Notes: generated by a model from the letters alone, not told the origin. Numbered from the stretch's first letter, positions 1 through 7,430 are shown. The stretch: 7,537 bases of DNA from Gammaproteobacteria bacterium UBA4475 (GCA_002389265.1 DGOD01000102.1:238-7774), one strand, 5' to 3'. Numbers and translations: made by a program.

Positions 1-1008
1 GGCCTTTGGGATTGTGACGACCTGCTAGCGGTTCTGATACTGTTTTTGAAAAATAGGCAGGTCCTCGGTACCTTGGACGGAGGTTGGTCGATCATGAAAA
101 AACCGTTAGCGCGAATTCAGCATTGGCTTAATCGTGATACGGTAGCGCAGAGTAAGCGCAATATTGCAGCCCATTATGATCTTGGAAACTCGTTCTTCGA
201 AAAATTTCTAGATGAGACAATGATGTACTCTTCTGGTTATTTTCGTGGCTCGCATCAATCCATGCAGAAGGCGTCAGAGCAAAAGATGGACTTGATTTGT
301 CAGAAAATGAAGCTTCGGCCGTCGGACCATATTTTAGAGATCGGTACTGGCTGGGGCGGTTTCGCCTGTTTTGCAGCTCGCAACTATGGCTGTCAAGTGA
401 CCACCACAACCATCTCTGAGGCGCAGTATGAGAAAGCTCAAGAGCGTGTAGCTGCCCAAAGCCTTCAGGATCGAGTCACTTTGCTAAAGTCGGACTATCG
501 AGATCTTGAAGGCCAGTTCGATAAAATTGTTTCTATCGAGATGATTGAAGCTGTCGGCTTGGCATATTTACCTCAATTTTTTCAAACCTGCGCGGGACTG
601 CTTAAACCTGGTGGGAGCATGCTAATTCAAGCGATCACGATTGCCGAGGAGCAATTTGATTCTGCGAAACGATCAGTGGATTTCATTCAGCGCTATATTT
701 TTCCGGGGGGCGCGCTGGCGAGTGTCAAGGAATTAGTTGAAGTGAGTGCTTCCAAGCAAGCGGGGTTCAGGCTATATGGGCTTGAAGACTTGACGCCCCA
801 CTATGCGCTGACGCTAGCAAAATGGCGCGAAGCCTTTGAAGATAATCTGAGCCAAATTCGGTTGTTAGGTCTGTCTGAAACGTTCCTCAGGATGTGGCGA
901 TATTACTTTTGTTATTGCGAAGCAGGATTTAATCAGCGGGCCATTGGGTGTGTTCATATGCAGTTGCATTTACCAGGTTTTAAGTTGGAGGTCCCCGCTC
1001 ATGATTAA
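1..1008 (+). CDS. Cyclopropane-fatty-acyl-phospholipid synthase-family SAM methyltransferase, 5' end outside window
   Basis: This is the C-terminal 335 residues of a CFA-synthase-family protein that probably methylates unsaturated acyl chains of membrane phospholipids using SAM. The frame is open from base 1. Its first codons read GLWDCDDLLAVLILFL, typical of the family's N-terminal domain, so the gene starts upstream; the internal TTG at 46 and the ATG at 94 (preceded by GGAGG at 79-83) are unlikely true starts. Visible motifs are HYDLGNSFF, the SAM-binding EIGTGWGG (337-360), and SIEMIEAVG (532-558). Compared with E. coli Cfa as I recall it, the bicarbonate-site Cys is Ser (232-234) and the His is Gln (628-630), while Glu (547-549), Ile (634-636) and Tyr (802-804) are kept. 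That pattern resembles the UfaA1/BfaB-like branch, so the product may not be a cyclopropane. The stop overlaps the next gene, indicating one operon. Family is certain; the exact product is not. Confidence 0.9.
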   Translation, partial: GLWDCDDLLAVLILFLKNRQVLGTLDGGWSIMKKPLARIQHWLNRDTVAQSKRNIAAHYDLGNSFFEKFLDETMMYSSGYFRGSHQSMQKASEQKMDLICQKMKLRPSDHILEIGTGWGGFACFAARNYGCQVTTTTISEAQYEKAQERVAAQSLQDRVTLLKSDYRDLEGQFDKIVSIEMIEAVGLAYLPQFFQTCAGLLKPGGSMLIQAITIAEEQFDSAKRSVDFIQRYIFPGGALASVKELVEVSASKQAGFRLYGLEDLTPHYALTLAKWREAFEDNLSQIRLLGLSETFLRMWRYYFCYCEAGFNQRAIGCVHMQLHLPGFKLEVPAHD

Positions 1009-2053
1009 GTTGGTCGATTTGGCGGAGCGTGGTTGGATTCCAGATAGCCTGCTGCGAATAGGTATGCGCCGATTGCTAATCAAAAGATTACAGCAGGACC
1101 GGTCGAACGCAACGGAGTCGGGCAAATTAGATTTTGTCAATCAGATGGCCGGATCACCATTGGCGGTGGCAACGACTGATGCGAATTACCAGCATTATGA
1201 AGTGCCTACAGAGGTGTTTCAGAACATGTTGGGGCCGCATCTGAAATACAGTTGCGCATTTTACGAGGATGGTGATAATCGCCTCGCTGATGCGGAGTTG
1301 GCGATGTTGAAGCTGACGGCTGAACGTGCTCAGTTGCGGTCTGCGCAACGTGTCTTGGAGTTGGGTTGCGGCTGGGGTTCTTTAACGCTGTATATGGCGG
1401 CAGAATACCCCGGCAGCCATATTACGGCCGTCAGTAATTCTCACTCCCAGCGGTTGTATATTGAGGCGCAGGCCGCTCAGCGCGGATTGACGAATATCAC
1501 AGTGATTACGATGGACATGAATAATTTCGCGCCTGTCGAAAAATTTGATCGCGTCGTGTCGATCGAAATGTTTGAGCACATGCGAAACTATAAACTATTG
1601 TTTAATAGGATATCTCAATGGCTGAGTGCCGATGGGTTGCTGTTTTTTCATATTTTCTGCCATCGCGACCAGCCTTATTTCTTTGAAGACGACTCTGAAG
1701 AAGACTGGATGGCCCGAAACTTTTTCACGGGTGGCTTGATGCCCTCTTTGGATTTGCCACAAAAGTTTGAGGGCGAGCTGCGACAGCAACGTTGCTGGGT
1801 GGTTAATGGTCGGCACTATGCACGGACTTGTGCCGCTTGGTTGCGAAATTTGGACAACAACAAAACAGAAATATTCAAGATTCTAGACGCCTCGGAAAAC
1901 CCAGATCCGGCTCAAATTCTATGGCAGCGGTGGCGTATGTTCGTGATGGCCTGTGAGGAGATGTTTGCTTATGAAGATGGCGAGACATGGATGGTAGGTC
2001 ATTTTTTGTTTGAGAAAGTCGATGACGAGAAACGCGAAGCAGGAAAAGGATAG
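1001..2053 (+). CDS. CFA-synthase-superfamily SAM methyltransferase, coclaurine N-methyltransferase-like, 350 aa
   Basis: This is a class I SAM-dependent methyltransferase of the CFA-synthase superfamily. Its pattern (YEVPTEVF, LKYSCAFY, ELGCGWGSLTLY at residues 120-131, SIEMFEHM, then a FF-H-IFCH segment and FFTGGLMPS) is closer to plant coclaurine N-methyltransferase-like proteins than to E. coli Cfa. Unlike its neighbour it keeps Cys85, Glu192-His193, His217 and Tyr273 at the positions that form the active site in this superfamily. The start is ATG 1001, with GGAGG at 987-991 nine bases upstream; an in-frame GTG at 944 lies deep inside the previous gene and has no comparable site. The 8-base overlap with the upstream gene suggests translational coupling. 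Homologues are common in proteobacterial lipid-modification clusters, but the substrate is unknown. There is no signal peptide or membrane segment. A cytosolic or membrane-surface enzyme acting on lipid is inferred. Confidence 0.88.
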   Translation: MIKLVDLAERGWIPDSLLRIGMRRLLIKRLQQDRSNATESGKLDFVNQMAGSPLAVATTDANYQHYEVPTEVFQNMLGPHLKYSCAFYEDGDNRLADAELAMLKLTAERAQLRSAQRVLELGCGWGSLTLYMAAEYPGSHITAVSNSHSQRLYIEAQAAQRGLTNITVITMDMNNFAPVEKFDRVVSIEMFEHMRNYKLLFNRISQWLSADGLLFFHIFCHRDQPYFFEDDSEEDWMARNFFTGGLMPSLDLPQKFEGELRQQRCWVVNGRHYARTCAAWLRNLDNNKTEIFKILDASENPDPAQILWQRWRMFVMACEEMFAYEDGETWMVGHFLFEKVDDEKREAGKG

Positions 2054-2061
2054 AGACCAGT

Positions 2062-2129
2062 TTTTATGGAAGTTCTGTGGTGCGTCAACCTATGGGCTCG
2101 GGTTTGGCGAATGTCATGTCCCCATAAAA
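2062..2129. repeat. Inverted repeat TTTTATGG / CCATAAAA after the methyltransferase operon
   Basis: TTTTATGG at 2062-2069 is exactly complementary to CCATAAAA at 2122-2129, starting nine bases after the methyltransferase stop. A competing arm TATGGG at 2091-2096 can pair with CCCATA at 2121-2126, so two folds are mutually exclusive. It may be a 3'-end stabilising or attenuator-like structure, but no U-tract follows. Confidence 0.4.
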
Positions 2130-2130
2130 C

Positions 2131-2140
2131 GCACATGTGC
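2131..2140. repeat. 10-bp perfect palindrome GCACATGTGC
   Basis: GCACATGTGC equals its own reverse complement. It lies in noncoding DNA directly before the first copy of the 18-bp direct repeat. It could be a dimeric regulator site, but there is no nearby promoter to regulate and chance is possible. Confidence 0.35.
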
Positions 2141-2255
2141 TATTTCAGATCGGGTACTTACCGCTATCTCAGGCGGGATAATGTATCGACGTGAGTAAAA
2201 TAAAAATGGTGGAGGTGTCAAGAAATTATGATCAGGTTGCTGGTTCAGATCGGGT
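2138..2255. repeat. Imperfect 18-bp direct repeat, copies 100 bp apart
   Basis: The copies at 2138-2155 and 2238-2255 share TGCT, two variable bases, then TTCAGATCGGGT, giving 16 of 18 identical positions. The similarity stops abruptly on both sides, so this is not a duplication of a longer segment that I can still recognise. Its role is unknown. Confidence 0.5.
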
Positions 2256-2378
2256 GAGCTGCTAAAGATTGATGATGATAGGCGTGTTCGAAGTCGAAGG
2301 AATAGCGCAGATTGCTGTGCGCGTGCAGTGTCGAGGCTGTCGGTGGATGGCTAAATGCCCGAAATCTACTGCGATCGT

Positions 2379-2455
2379 TGGTCGGGATGGGAGGATTTGA
2401 ACCTCCGACCCCTGCCTCCCGAAGGCAGTGCTCTACCAGGCTGAGCCACATCCCG
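2379..2455 (-). tRNA. tRNA-Pro (anticodon CGG)
   Basis: Read on the minus strand from 2455, the sequence folds as a complete 77-nt tRNA. The acceptor arms CGGGATG (2455-2449) and CATCCCG (2389-2383) pair perfectly and are followed by discriminator A and an encoded CCA (2381-2379). The anticodon stem CTGCC/GGCAG encloses the loop TTCGGGA, giving anticodon CGG, which reads proline codon CCG. The D-arm contains AGCCTGGTAG and the T-arm GGAGGTTCAAATCCTCC. It closely resembles E. coli tRNA-Pro(CGG) (proK). It lies downstream of ispB on the same strand and may be read through from ispB or have its own promoter. Confidence 0.97.
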
Positions 2456-2466
2456 ACTGAGTGGAA

Positions 2467-2495
2467 ATGGTAAGCCAGTTAGGCGTAAAAGTCAC
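2467..2495 (-). promoter_or_regulatory. Possible weak sigma70 promoter of tRNA-Pro
   Basis: On the minus strand, GTGACT (2495-2490), 17 bp, then TACCAT (2472-2467) match four of six consensus bases in each box. The predicted start would be about five bases upstream of the mature tRNA 5' end. A better -35-like TTGACG (2508-2503) has no good -10 partner. This is a plausible but weak call. Confidence 0.35.
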
Positions 2496-2559
2496 AGGCT
2501 GGCGTCAACGTGTCGGCGCTTATTTTGACGAAGACTCATGATCTGGAGTCAGTTTTGGA

Positions 2560-3525
2560 CTAGTAGCGGCGTGCCACTGAAAACTGAGCTAGGTTTTGCA
2601 TCGCAGCGGTATAATCTGAGACCGGTAGGTGCGCCAGGCAGTCAACGGCCTTGGCAATTTCGGCGTGGGCCATATCATTGGTGTACTCTAAGCCCCCGGT
2701 GACTTTCACCGTTTCCAGTAATTGATCCAGGTCCGAGACGTCGCCATTGAGGATGGCATTGCGGATAAATTGGCGTTGCCCATCATTGCCATTGCGCATG
2801 GCGATAATCAACGGTAGCGTGACTTTGCCTTCGGCGAAGTCGTCACCGACGTTTTTGCCGAGGTCTGCGGTGGTCCCTTCGTAATCGAGAATGTCGTCAA
2901 TCAGCTGGAATGCCAGGCCCAGATGTAAGCCATAACCTCGCAGGGCCTGCTCCTGAACTTCATTTGCGCCGGCGATAACTGCGCCTGCGTGTGAAGCGGC
3001 TTCAAACAGCATGGCGGTCTTGCGAGCAATCACCTGTAAGTAGCTGGCTTCGGTGGTGTCTGGGTTGCGGATATTGCCGAGTTGTTGAACTTCACCTTCG
3101 GCGATGGTGTTGGTCGCCCGTGACAGAATTTCCATGACGCGCATGTTGCCGATATCGACCATCATCTCAAAAGCTCTGGAGTGGAGGAAATCTCCGACCA
3201 GGACGCTGGCTGGGTTCCCCCAAGTGGCATTAACGGTCTTGCGGCCGCGTCGCAAGTCAGAGGCGTCAACAACGTCATCATGTAGTAACATCGCGGTGTG
3301 CAGAAATTCGATAACGGTTGCCAGGTGAATATGTTTGCCCGCTTGGTAGCCGCAGGCATTGGCGGCCAATAGGACGAGCAGCGGCCGCAAGCGCTTGCCC
3401 CCGGCTTCGATCAGATACGTGGATATCTCTTCCACCAGGGGAACATTGGACCCAAGGCTGCTCGTGATCAATTGATCCACAGCGCTAAAGTCGGAATTCA
3501 CGACATTATAGAACGGATAATTCAT
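2560..3525 (-). CDS. ispB: Octaprenyl/polyprenyl diphosphate synthase, 321 aa
   Basis: This is a trans-isoprenyl diphosphate synthase that condenses isopentenyl diphosphate units onto an allylic primer to make the long side chain of ubiquinone/menaquinone. The all-helical fold is indicated by GGKRLRP (residues 42-48), the first aspartate-rich motif DDVVD (83-87) within HTAMLLHDDVVD, and the second motif DDILD (210-214) within FQLIDDILDY; both bind Mg-diphosphate. The GDD segment and the C-terminal region follow E. coli IspB and Pseudomonas homologues along the whole length. The start is set at ATG 3525 (MNYPFYNVVNSDFSAVD), which matches the family's usual 320-323 aa. An in-frame ATG at 3606 would add 27 residues, but it has no ribosome site and a strong promoter lies inside that extension. 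The gene is divergent from rplU, the usual arrangement. Chain length (Q8 or Q9) cannot be read from the sequence. Confidence 0.95.
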   Translation of the reverse strand: MNYPFYNVVNSDFSAVDQLITSSLGSNVPLVEEISTYLIEAGGKRLRPLLVLLAANACGYQAGKHIHLATVIEFLHTAMLLHDDVVDASDLRRGRKTVNATWGNPASVLVGDFLHSRAFEMMVDIGNMRVMEILSRATNTIAEGEVQQLGNIRNPDTTEASYLQVIARKTAMLFEAASHAGAVIAGANEVQEQALRGYGLHLGLAFQLIDDILDYEGTTADLGKNVGDDFAEGKVTLPLIIAMRNGNDGQRQFIRNAILNGDVSDLDQLLETVKVTGGLEYTNDMAHAEIAKAVDCLAHLPVSDYTAAMQNLAQFSVARRY

Positions 3526-3565
3526 GTGACGCTCGATGGGACGCACATGCGCCAGAAGAATGGGA

Positions 3566-3594
3566 ATGCTAGGGATGGTCGGCGCACGTGTCAA
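3566..3594 (-). promoter_or_regulatory. sigma70 promoter of ispB
   Basis: On the minus strand there is a perfect -35 TTGACA (3594-3589), exactly 17 bp, then TAGCAT (3571-3566). Transcription would start near 3559, giving a leader of about 34 nt before ATG 3525. Such a transcript could not include the ATG at 3606. Only a weak Shine-Dalgarno-like GAG precedes ATG 3525. Confidence 0.65.
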
Positions 3595-3629
3595 GAGATC
3601 GGTCATGAGAAAAAGAGCTGATTCCGCGC

Positions 3630-3658
3630 TTGATTGGTGTGGGAACTTACCGTAGAAT
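3630..3658 (+). promoter_or_regulatory. sigma70 promoter of rplU-rpmA
   Basis: TTGATT (3630-3635), 17 bp, then TAGAAT (3653-3658) make a strong sigma70-type promoter. It is followed by a GC-rich TGCGCACC discriminator, typical of stringently controlled ribosomal genes. The start near 3665 gives a leader of about 92 nt. Its -35 box lies 35 bp from the ispB -35 on the other strand, a compact divergent arrangement. Confidence 0.65.
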
Positions 3659-3664
3659 TGCGCA

Positions 3665-3756
3665 CCCTGAATCGAGACCTATTGGCAATCAGGCATAGCG
3701 CGCTGCCAGGTTAATGTTACTGGGTTTCAACCTTCAAATAGATAGAGTGAATTATC
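3665..3756 (+). promoter_or_regulatory. Structured 5' leader of rplU-rpmA
   Basis: The leader can form CCTGA/TCAGG (3666-3670 with 3689-3693), GGCA/TGCC (3692-3695 with 3704-3707) and CCAG/CTGG (3706-3709 with 3720-3723). The last two share bases 3706-3707, and the first two share 3692-3693, so they are alternatives. The stems are short. A ribosomal-protein autoregulatory leader is possible by analogy with other ribosomal operons, but it is not shown. The only Shine-Dalgarno-like sequence is GAGTGA, just upstream of ATG 3757. Confidence 0.3.
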
Positions 3757-4071
3757 ATGTACGCTGTAATTAAAAGTGGCGGTAAGCAGCATCGTGTCGA
3801 ACCCGGTGAAGTGCTTAAGTTGGAAAAGCTAAAAGTCGAAGCTGGTGGTACGATTAATTTTGATGAGGTCATGCTGATTGGTAATGATTCGAAAGTCACT
3901 GTCGGCGCGCCCTTTGTGGTCGGTGGCAAGGTGACGGCAGAAGTCATTTCTCACGGTCGTGGCAAGAAAATCACCATCCTCAAGATGCGTCGTCGTAAGC
4001 ATTATCGACGTCAGGCTGGCCACAGACAGCATTTCACCGAGATCAAGATTACCGACATCACTGGAGGCTAG
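3757..4071 (+). CDS. rplU: 50S ribosomal protein L21, 104 aa
   Basis: L21 is a primary 23S rRNA-binding protein of the large subunit. The protein opens with [18 protein letters not shown], the near-invariant family start, and carries the C-terminal signature [16 protein letters not shown] followed by FTEIKIT, which contacts rRNA. Its length of 104 residues compares with 103 in E. coli. It is the first gene of the rplU-rpmA operon; its stop TAG (4069-4071) is three bases before rpmA, and the rpmA ribosome site lies inside the rplU 3' end. It has its own sigma70 promoter and leader. The product is unambiguous. Confidence 0.98.
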   Translation: MYAVIKSGGKQHRVEPGEVLKLEKLKVEAGGTINFDEVMLIGNDSKVTVGAPFVVGGKVTAEVISHGRGKKITILKMRRRKHYRRQAGHRQHFTEIKITDITGG

Positions 4072-4074
4072 ACA

Positions 4075-4335
4075 ATGGCGCACAAAAAAGCAGGCGGCAG
4101 TACACGTAACGGCCGCGATTCGGAAAGCAAACGCCTTGGTGTCAAAATATTCGGTGGTCAAGTCGCCGGTGCTGGCAGTATCATCATTCGTCAGCGTGGA
4201 ACCCGATTCCACCCGGGATTGAATGTTGGGTGTGGAAAGGACCATACTCTGTTCGCGAAGGCTGATGGGGTTGTCACTTTTACAGTAAAAGGTCCGAAGC
4301 AGCGTAAGTATGTCAATGTGGTGGCAGAGGCTTAA
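4075..4335 (+). CDS. rpmA: 50S ribosomal protein L27, 86 aa
   Basis: L27 sits at the large-subunit interface, with its N-terminal tail reaching toward the peptidyl-transferase centre. The sequence [16 protein letters not shown] is the classic N-terminus, without the cleaved extension found in Firmicutes. It is followed by [18 protein letters not shown] and [12 protein letters not shown], all diagnostic. The length of 86 matches the usual 85. Translation starts at ATG 4075 with GGAGG at 4063-4067, seven bases upstream and inside rplU, consistent with coupling. A strong intrinsic terminator follows directly, so the operon ends here and does not obviously run into obgE. Confidence 0.98.
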   Translation: MAHKKAGGSTRNGRDSESKRLGVKIFGGQVAGAGSIIIRQRGTRFHPGLNVGCGKDHTLFAKADGVVTFTVKGPKQRKYVNVVAEA

Positions 4336-4348
4336 CATTGATTGATTG

Positions 4349-4383
4349 AAAAAAAGGCCCTGTCAGTGACGGGGCTTTTTTTT
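4349..4383 (+). terminator. Intrinsic terminator after rpmA
   Basis: An A-tract (4349-4355) is followed by an 8-bp stem, GCCCTGTC (4357-4364) with GACGGGGC (4368-4375), including one G-T wobble and a 3-base AGT loop. Eight T residues follow (4376-4383). The flanking A-tract would also give a T-tract on the other strand, so it could act in both directions. It lies 13 bases after the rpmA stop. Confidence 0.92.
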
Positions 4384-4488
4384 GCCCTTACCTTTTTTGC
4401 CCCTGTCATGTTATTAATCATGGTAGTCGTCGTGACATTAGCTTGGATATGAGGCAGGGCCGCACAGGCGCTGGTGCACTTAGGAATA

Positions 4489-5829
<1,341 letters not shown>

Positions 5830-5838
5830 ACACAGGTC

Positions 5839-6954
5839 ATGACGACACATGCTTACCAGCCTGGTCAAACCTGGGTTATCAAAGTCGGTAGCTCGTTATT
5901 GACTTCGAATGGTGAAGGCCTGGATCTCAAGTTAGTGAGTGCCTGGGTAGACGATATTGTTGCTGTCTATCAGGCTGGGATTAAGGTGGTGCTCGTTTCA
6001 TCAGGGGCTGTCGCGGAAGGCATGAAGCGCCTTGGGATCCAGACTCGCCCGCGAGCGTTGCATCTATTGCAGGCGGCGGCTGCGGTGGGTCAAATGGGGC
6101 TGATACAGGCCTATGAATCGGAGTTCAAACGCCACAACCTGCATACCGCTCAGATCCTGCTGACCCACGACGACCTGCGCTCTCGAGAACGCTATATTAA
6201 TGCTCGCAGCACCCTGAATAGCCTGCTGGCGCTCGGCGTCATTCCGGTGGTTAATGAGAATGACACGGTAGTCACCGATGAAATTCGTTTCGGTGACAAC
6301 GACACGCTGGCGGCGCTGGTGGCGAACCTGATCGAGGCCGACACCCTATTATTGCTGACCGATCAAAATGGTTTTTTTGAGTCAGACCCGCGACAAAATT
6401 CGAAAGCCAAATTAATTGTTGAGGCTGATGCCACTGATGTGACCCTTGATGCTATGGCGGGCGATGGCGGCAAGCTGGGCCGAGGCGGTATGGTGACCAA
6501 GCTTCGAGCAGCGCGTACTGCGGCGCGCAGTGGTGCAAATACGATCATCTCGCCAGGCAGAAGCTCGGGCGTGATCACCGAACTCGCCGCGGGCCGTTAC
6601 AGCGGCACGCTGTTGCGCAGTCAAAGCGGTGTGCTCGTTGCTCGCAAGCAGTGGTTAGCGGGATTGGTCACCAGTGGCCGCCTGGTGCTGGATCAGGGCG
6701 CGGTTGATGTTCTGCGAAAGTCAGGCCGAAGCCTATTGCCGATTGGCGTCAAAGCGGTTCAGGGGAGCTTTACTCGAGGTAGTATGGTGGCTTGTGTTGA
6801 TGAGCAGGGGATTGATGTGGCCCGCGGGCTGGTCAATTACAGCGCTCAAGAGGCCGCCGCAATCTGTGGACAGTCAAGTTCTAGGATAGAAGCACTGTTG
6901 GGTTATGTCGGTGAAGATGAGCTCATTCACCGGAATAATCTGGTCGTCGGCTGA
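5839..6954 (+). CDS. proB: Glutamate 5-kinase, 371 aa
   Basis: ProB phosphorylates L-glutamate with ATP to glutamyl 5-phosphate, the first step of proline synthesis, and in most bacteria is feedback-inhibited by proline. The amino-acid kinase domain shows VIKVGSSLL (Lys15), SSGA (54-57), NEND (139-142) with the following [20 protein letters not shown] and GGMVTK (216-221). The remaining C-terminal part (from about residue 270) fits a PUA domain, so this is the long form, comparable with 367 aa in E. coli. ATG 5839 follows the obgE stop by nine bases with only a weak AGG ribosome site, so it is probably co-transcribed and perhaps coupled. proA is not adjacent: the next gene is rpsT on the other strand. 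No terminator with a T-tract is seen after the stop. Confidence 0.97.
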   Translation: MTTHAYQPGQTWVIKVGSSLLTSNGEGLDLKLVSAWVDDIVAVYQAGIKVVLVSSGAVAEGMKRLGIQTRPRALHLLQAAAAVGQMGLIQAYESEFKRHNLHTAQILLTHDDLRSRERYINARSTLNSLLALGVIPVVNENDTVVTDEIRFGDNDTLAALVANLIEADTLLLLTDQNGFFESDPRQNSKAKLIVEADATDVTLDAMAGDGGKLGRGGMVTKLRAARTAARSGANTIISPGRSSGVITELAAGRYSGTLLRSQSGVLVARKQWLAGLVTSGRLVLDQGAVDVLRKSGRSLLPIGVKAVQGSFTRGSMVACVDEQGIDVARGLVNYSAQEAAAICGQSSSRIEALLGYVGEDELIHRNNLVVG

Positions 6955-6987
6955 GCCGTCAAATGACGCCCAGCCTGAACGCCGGAT

Positions 6988-7254
6988 TTACGCCTGCAGA
7001 GCCCGGACCTTTTGATTCAGGCGAGCCTTATGACGTGCAGCTTTGTTGGCATGAATGATGCCATGAGTCACGGCGCGATCCAGAATCGGCACAGCGGTCA
7101 GGTAGGCTGTCTGAGCAATGGCGTAGTCACCGGTATCCAGTGCCGCGATGGTCTTTTTGATCGCAGTCCGCATTGCAGAACGTTGACTGGCATTATGTGC
7201 ACGTCGGACTTCAGCCTGACGAGCGCGTTTTTTAGCTTGGGGAGTATTAGCCAC
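6988..7254 (-). CDS. rpsT: 30S ribosomal protein S20, 88 aa, GTG start
   Basis: S20 is a primary 16S rRNA-binding protein of the small subunit. The sequence is a basic helical protein with [30 protein letters not shown] and the C-terminal [16 protein letters not shown], all matching the family; the length of 88 compares with 87 in E. coli. Translation starts at GTG (7254-7252), preceded by GAGGA (7269-7265) ten bases upstream. E. coli rpsT also uses a non-AUG start (UUG), tied to autoregulation by S20, so the GTG is probably functional rather than an error. The gene is monocistronic, convergent with proB (33-bp gap) and divergent from murJ. No canonical terminator is visible in the gap, where TGACG/CGTCA around 6963-6974 is too small and lacks a T-tract. 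Confidence 0.97.
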   Translation of the reverse strand: MANTPQAKKRARQAEVRRAHNASQRSAMRTAIKKTIAALDTGDYAIAQTAYLTAVPILDRAVTHGIIHANKAARHKARLNQKVRALQA

Positions 7255-7298
7255 GGTTAGTGCTTCCTCGAATGAAAACCCGGAAAATAAGACGCGCC

Positions 7299-7327
7299 AC
7301 TATGCCGATTCAAGCCGCCAATGTCAA
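7299..7327 (-). promoter_or_regulatory. Main sigma70 promoter of rpsT
   Basis: On the minus strand there is a perfect TTGACA (7327-7322), 17 bp, then CATAGT (7304-7299). It is followed by a GC-rich GGCGCG discriminator, as expected for ribosomal promoters under ppGpp control. The start near 7292 gives a leader of about 38 nt to the GTG. Confidence 0.65.
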
Positions 7328-7350
7328 ACAGCAAAGCGACTTAGCCCGTG

Positions 7351-7379
7351 AAAATAGATAATAAATGCTGTCGAATCAA
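7351..7379 (-). promoter_or_regulatory. Possible second, upstream promoter of rpsT
   Basis: On the minus strand, TTGATT (7379-7374), 17 bp, then TATTTT (7356-7351) lie in AT-rich DNA upstream of the main promoter. Tandem promoters are known for E. coli rpsT, which supports the idea. The -10 box is poor, and the AT-rich stretch could instead serve as an UP element. Confidence 0.35.
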
Positions 7380-7386
7380 AGTAATA

Positions 7387-7421
7387 TAGTCAGCTTTTGA
7401 CTAACCGGGCGTATAACCCGG
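7387..7421 (+). promoter_or_regulatory. Tandem hairpins in the murJ leader, second one touching the ribosome site
   Basis: TAGTCA (7387-7392) pairs with TGACTA (7398-7403) around a 5-base loop. CCGGG (7405-7409) pairs with CCCGG (7417-7421) around a 7-base loop. The second stem ends in the first two G residues of the murJ Shine-Dalgarno sequence GGGGA (7420-7424), six bases before the ATG. Control of murJ translation is possible. The first inverted repeat could alternatively be an operator. Confidence 0.4.
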
Positions 7422-7430
7422 GGAAACCTG

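Larger units (their letters stand above)
2054..2378. other. 325-bp spacer with no supported gene, repeats only
   Basis: This stretch lies between the methyltransferase operon and the convergent tRNA-Pro gene. Short open frames exist, for example a 19-codon ATG frame at 2206-2265 and a 9-codon ATG frame at 2228-2257 with GGAGG twelve bases upstream. None shows a recognisable product. There is no canonical hairpin-plus-T-tract terminator for either flanking transcript. What it does contain is an inverted repeat (2062-2069 with 2122-2129), a 10-bp palindrome (2131-2140) and an 18-bp imperfect direct repeat exactly 100 bp apart (2138-2155 and 2238-2255). Confidence 0.6.

Noticed and set aside
46..96. 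TTG at 46 or ATG at 94 as start of the first methyltransferase
   Set aside because: The frame is open to base 1 and the upstream residues match the family's N-terminal domain, so the gene is cut by the window edge. The GGAGG before ATG 94 could be coincidental.
944..1000. GTG 944 as start of the second methyltransferase
   Set aside because: It would add 19 residues unlike the family and overlap the upstream gene by 65 bases, while ATG 1001 has GGAGG at ideal spacing.
2010..2198. 62-codon frame overlapping the end of the second methyltransferase
   Set aside because: TTG start inside another gene, no ribosome site, no recognisable protein pattern.
2206..2265. Short ATG frames of 19 and 9 codons near a GGAGG at 2211-2215
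   Set aside because: Too short to judge, spacing to the second ATG is 12 bases, and no conservation can be tested here.
2245..2451. 68-codon minus-strand frame
   Set aside because: It runs through the tRNA-Pro gene, so it is not a protein gene.
2533..2550. GACTC/GAGTC inverted repeat after ispB as a terminator
   Set aside because: Only five base pairs with an 8-base loop and no T-tract on the minus strand.
3829..4338. 169-codon minus-strand frame opposite rplU and rpmA
   Set aside because: It is antisense to two certain ribosomal-protein genes and shows no family motif.
6955..6987. Terminator between proB and rpsT
   Set aside because: The TGACG/CGTCA pairing is short and no T-tract follows in either direction.
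7397..7417. TTGACT and TATAAC as a murJ promoter
   Set aside because: The boxes are separated by only nine bases, far from the usual 16-18.
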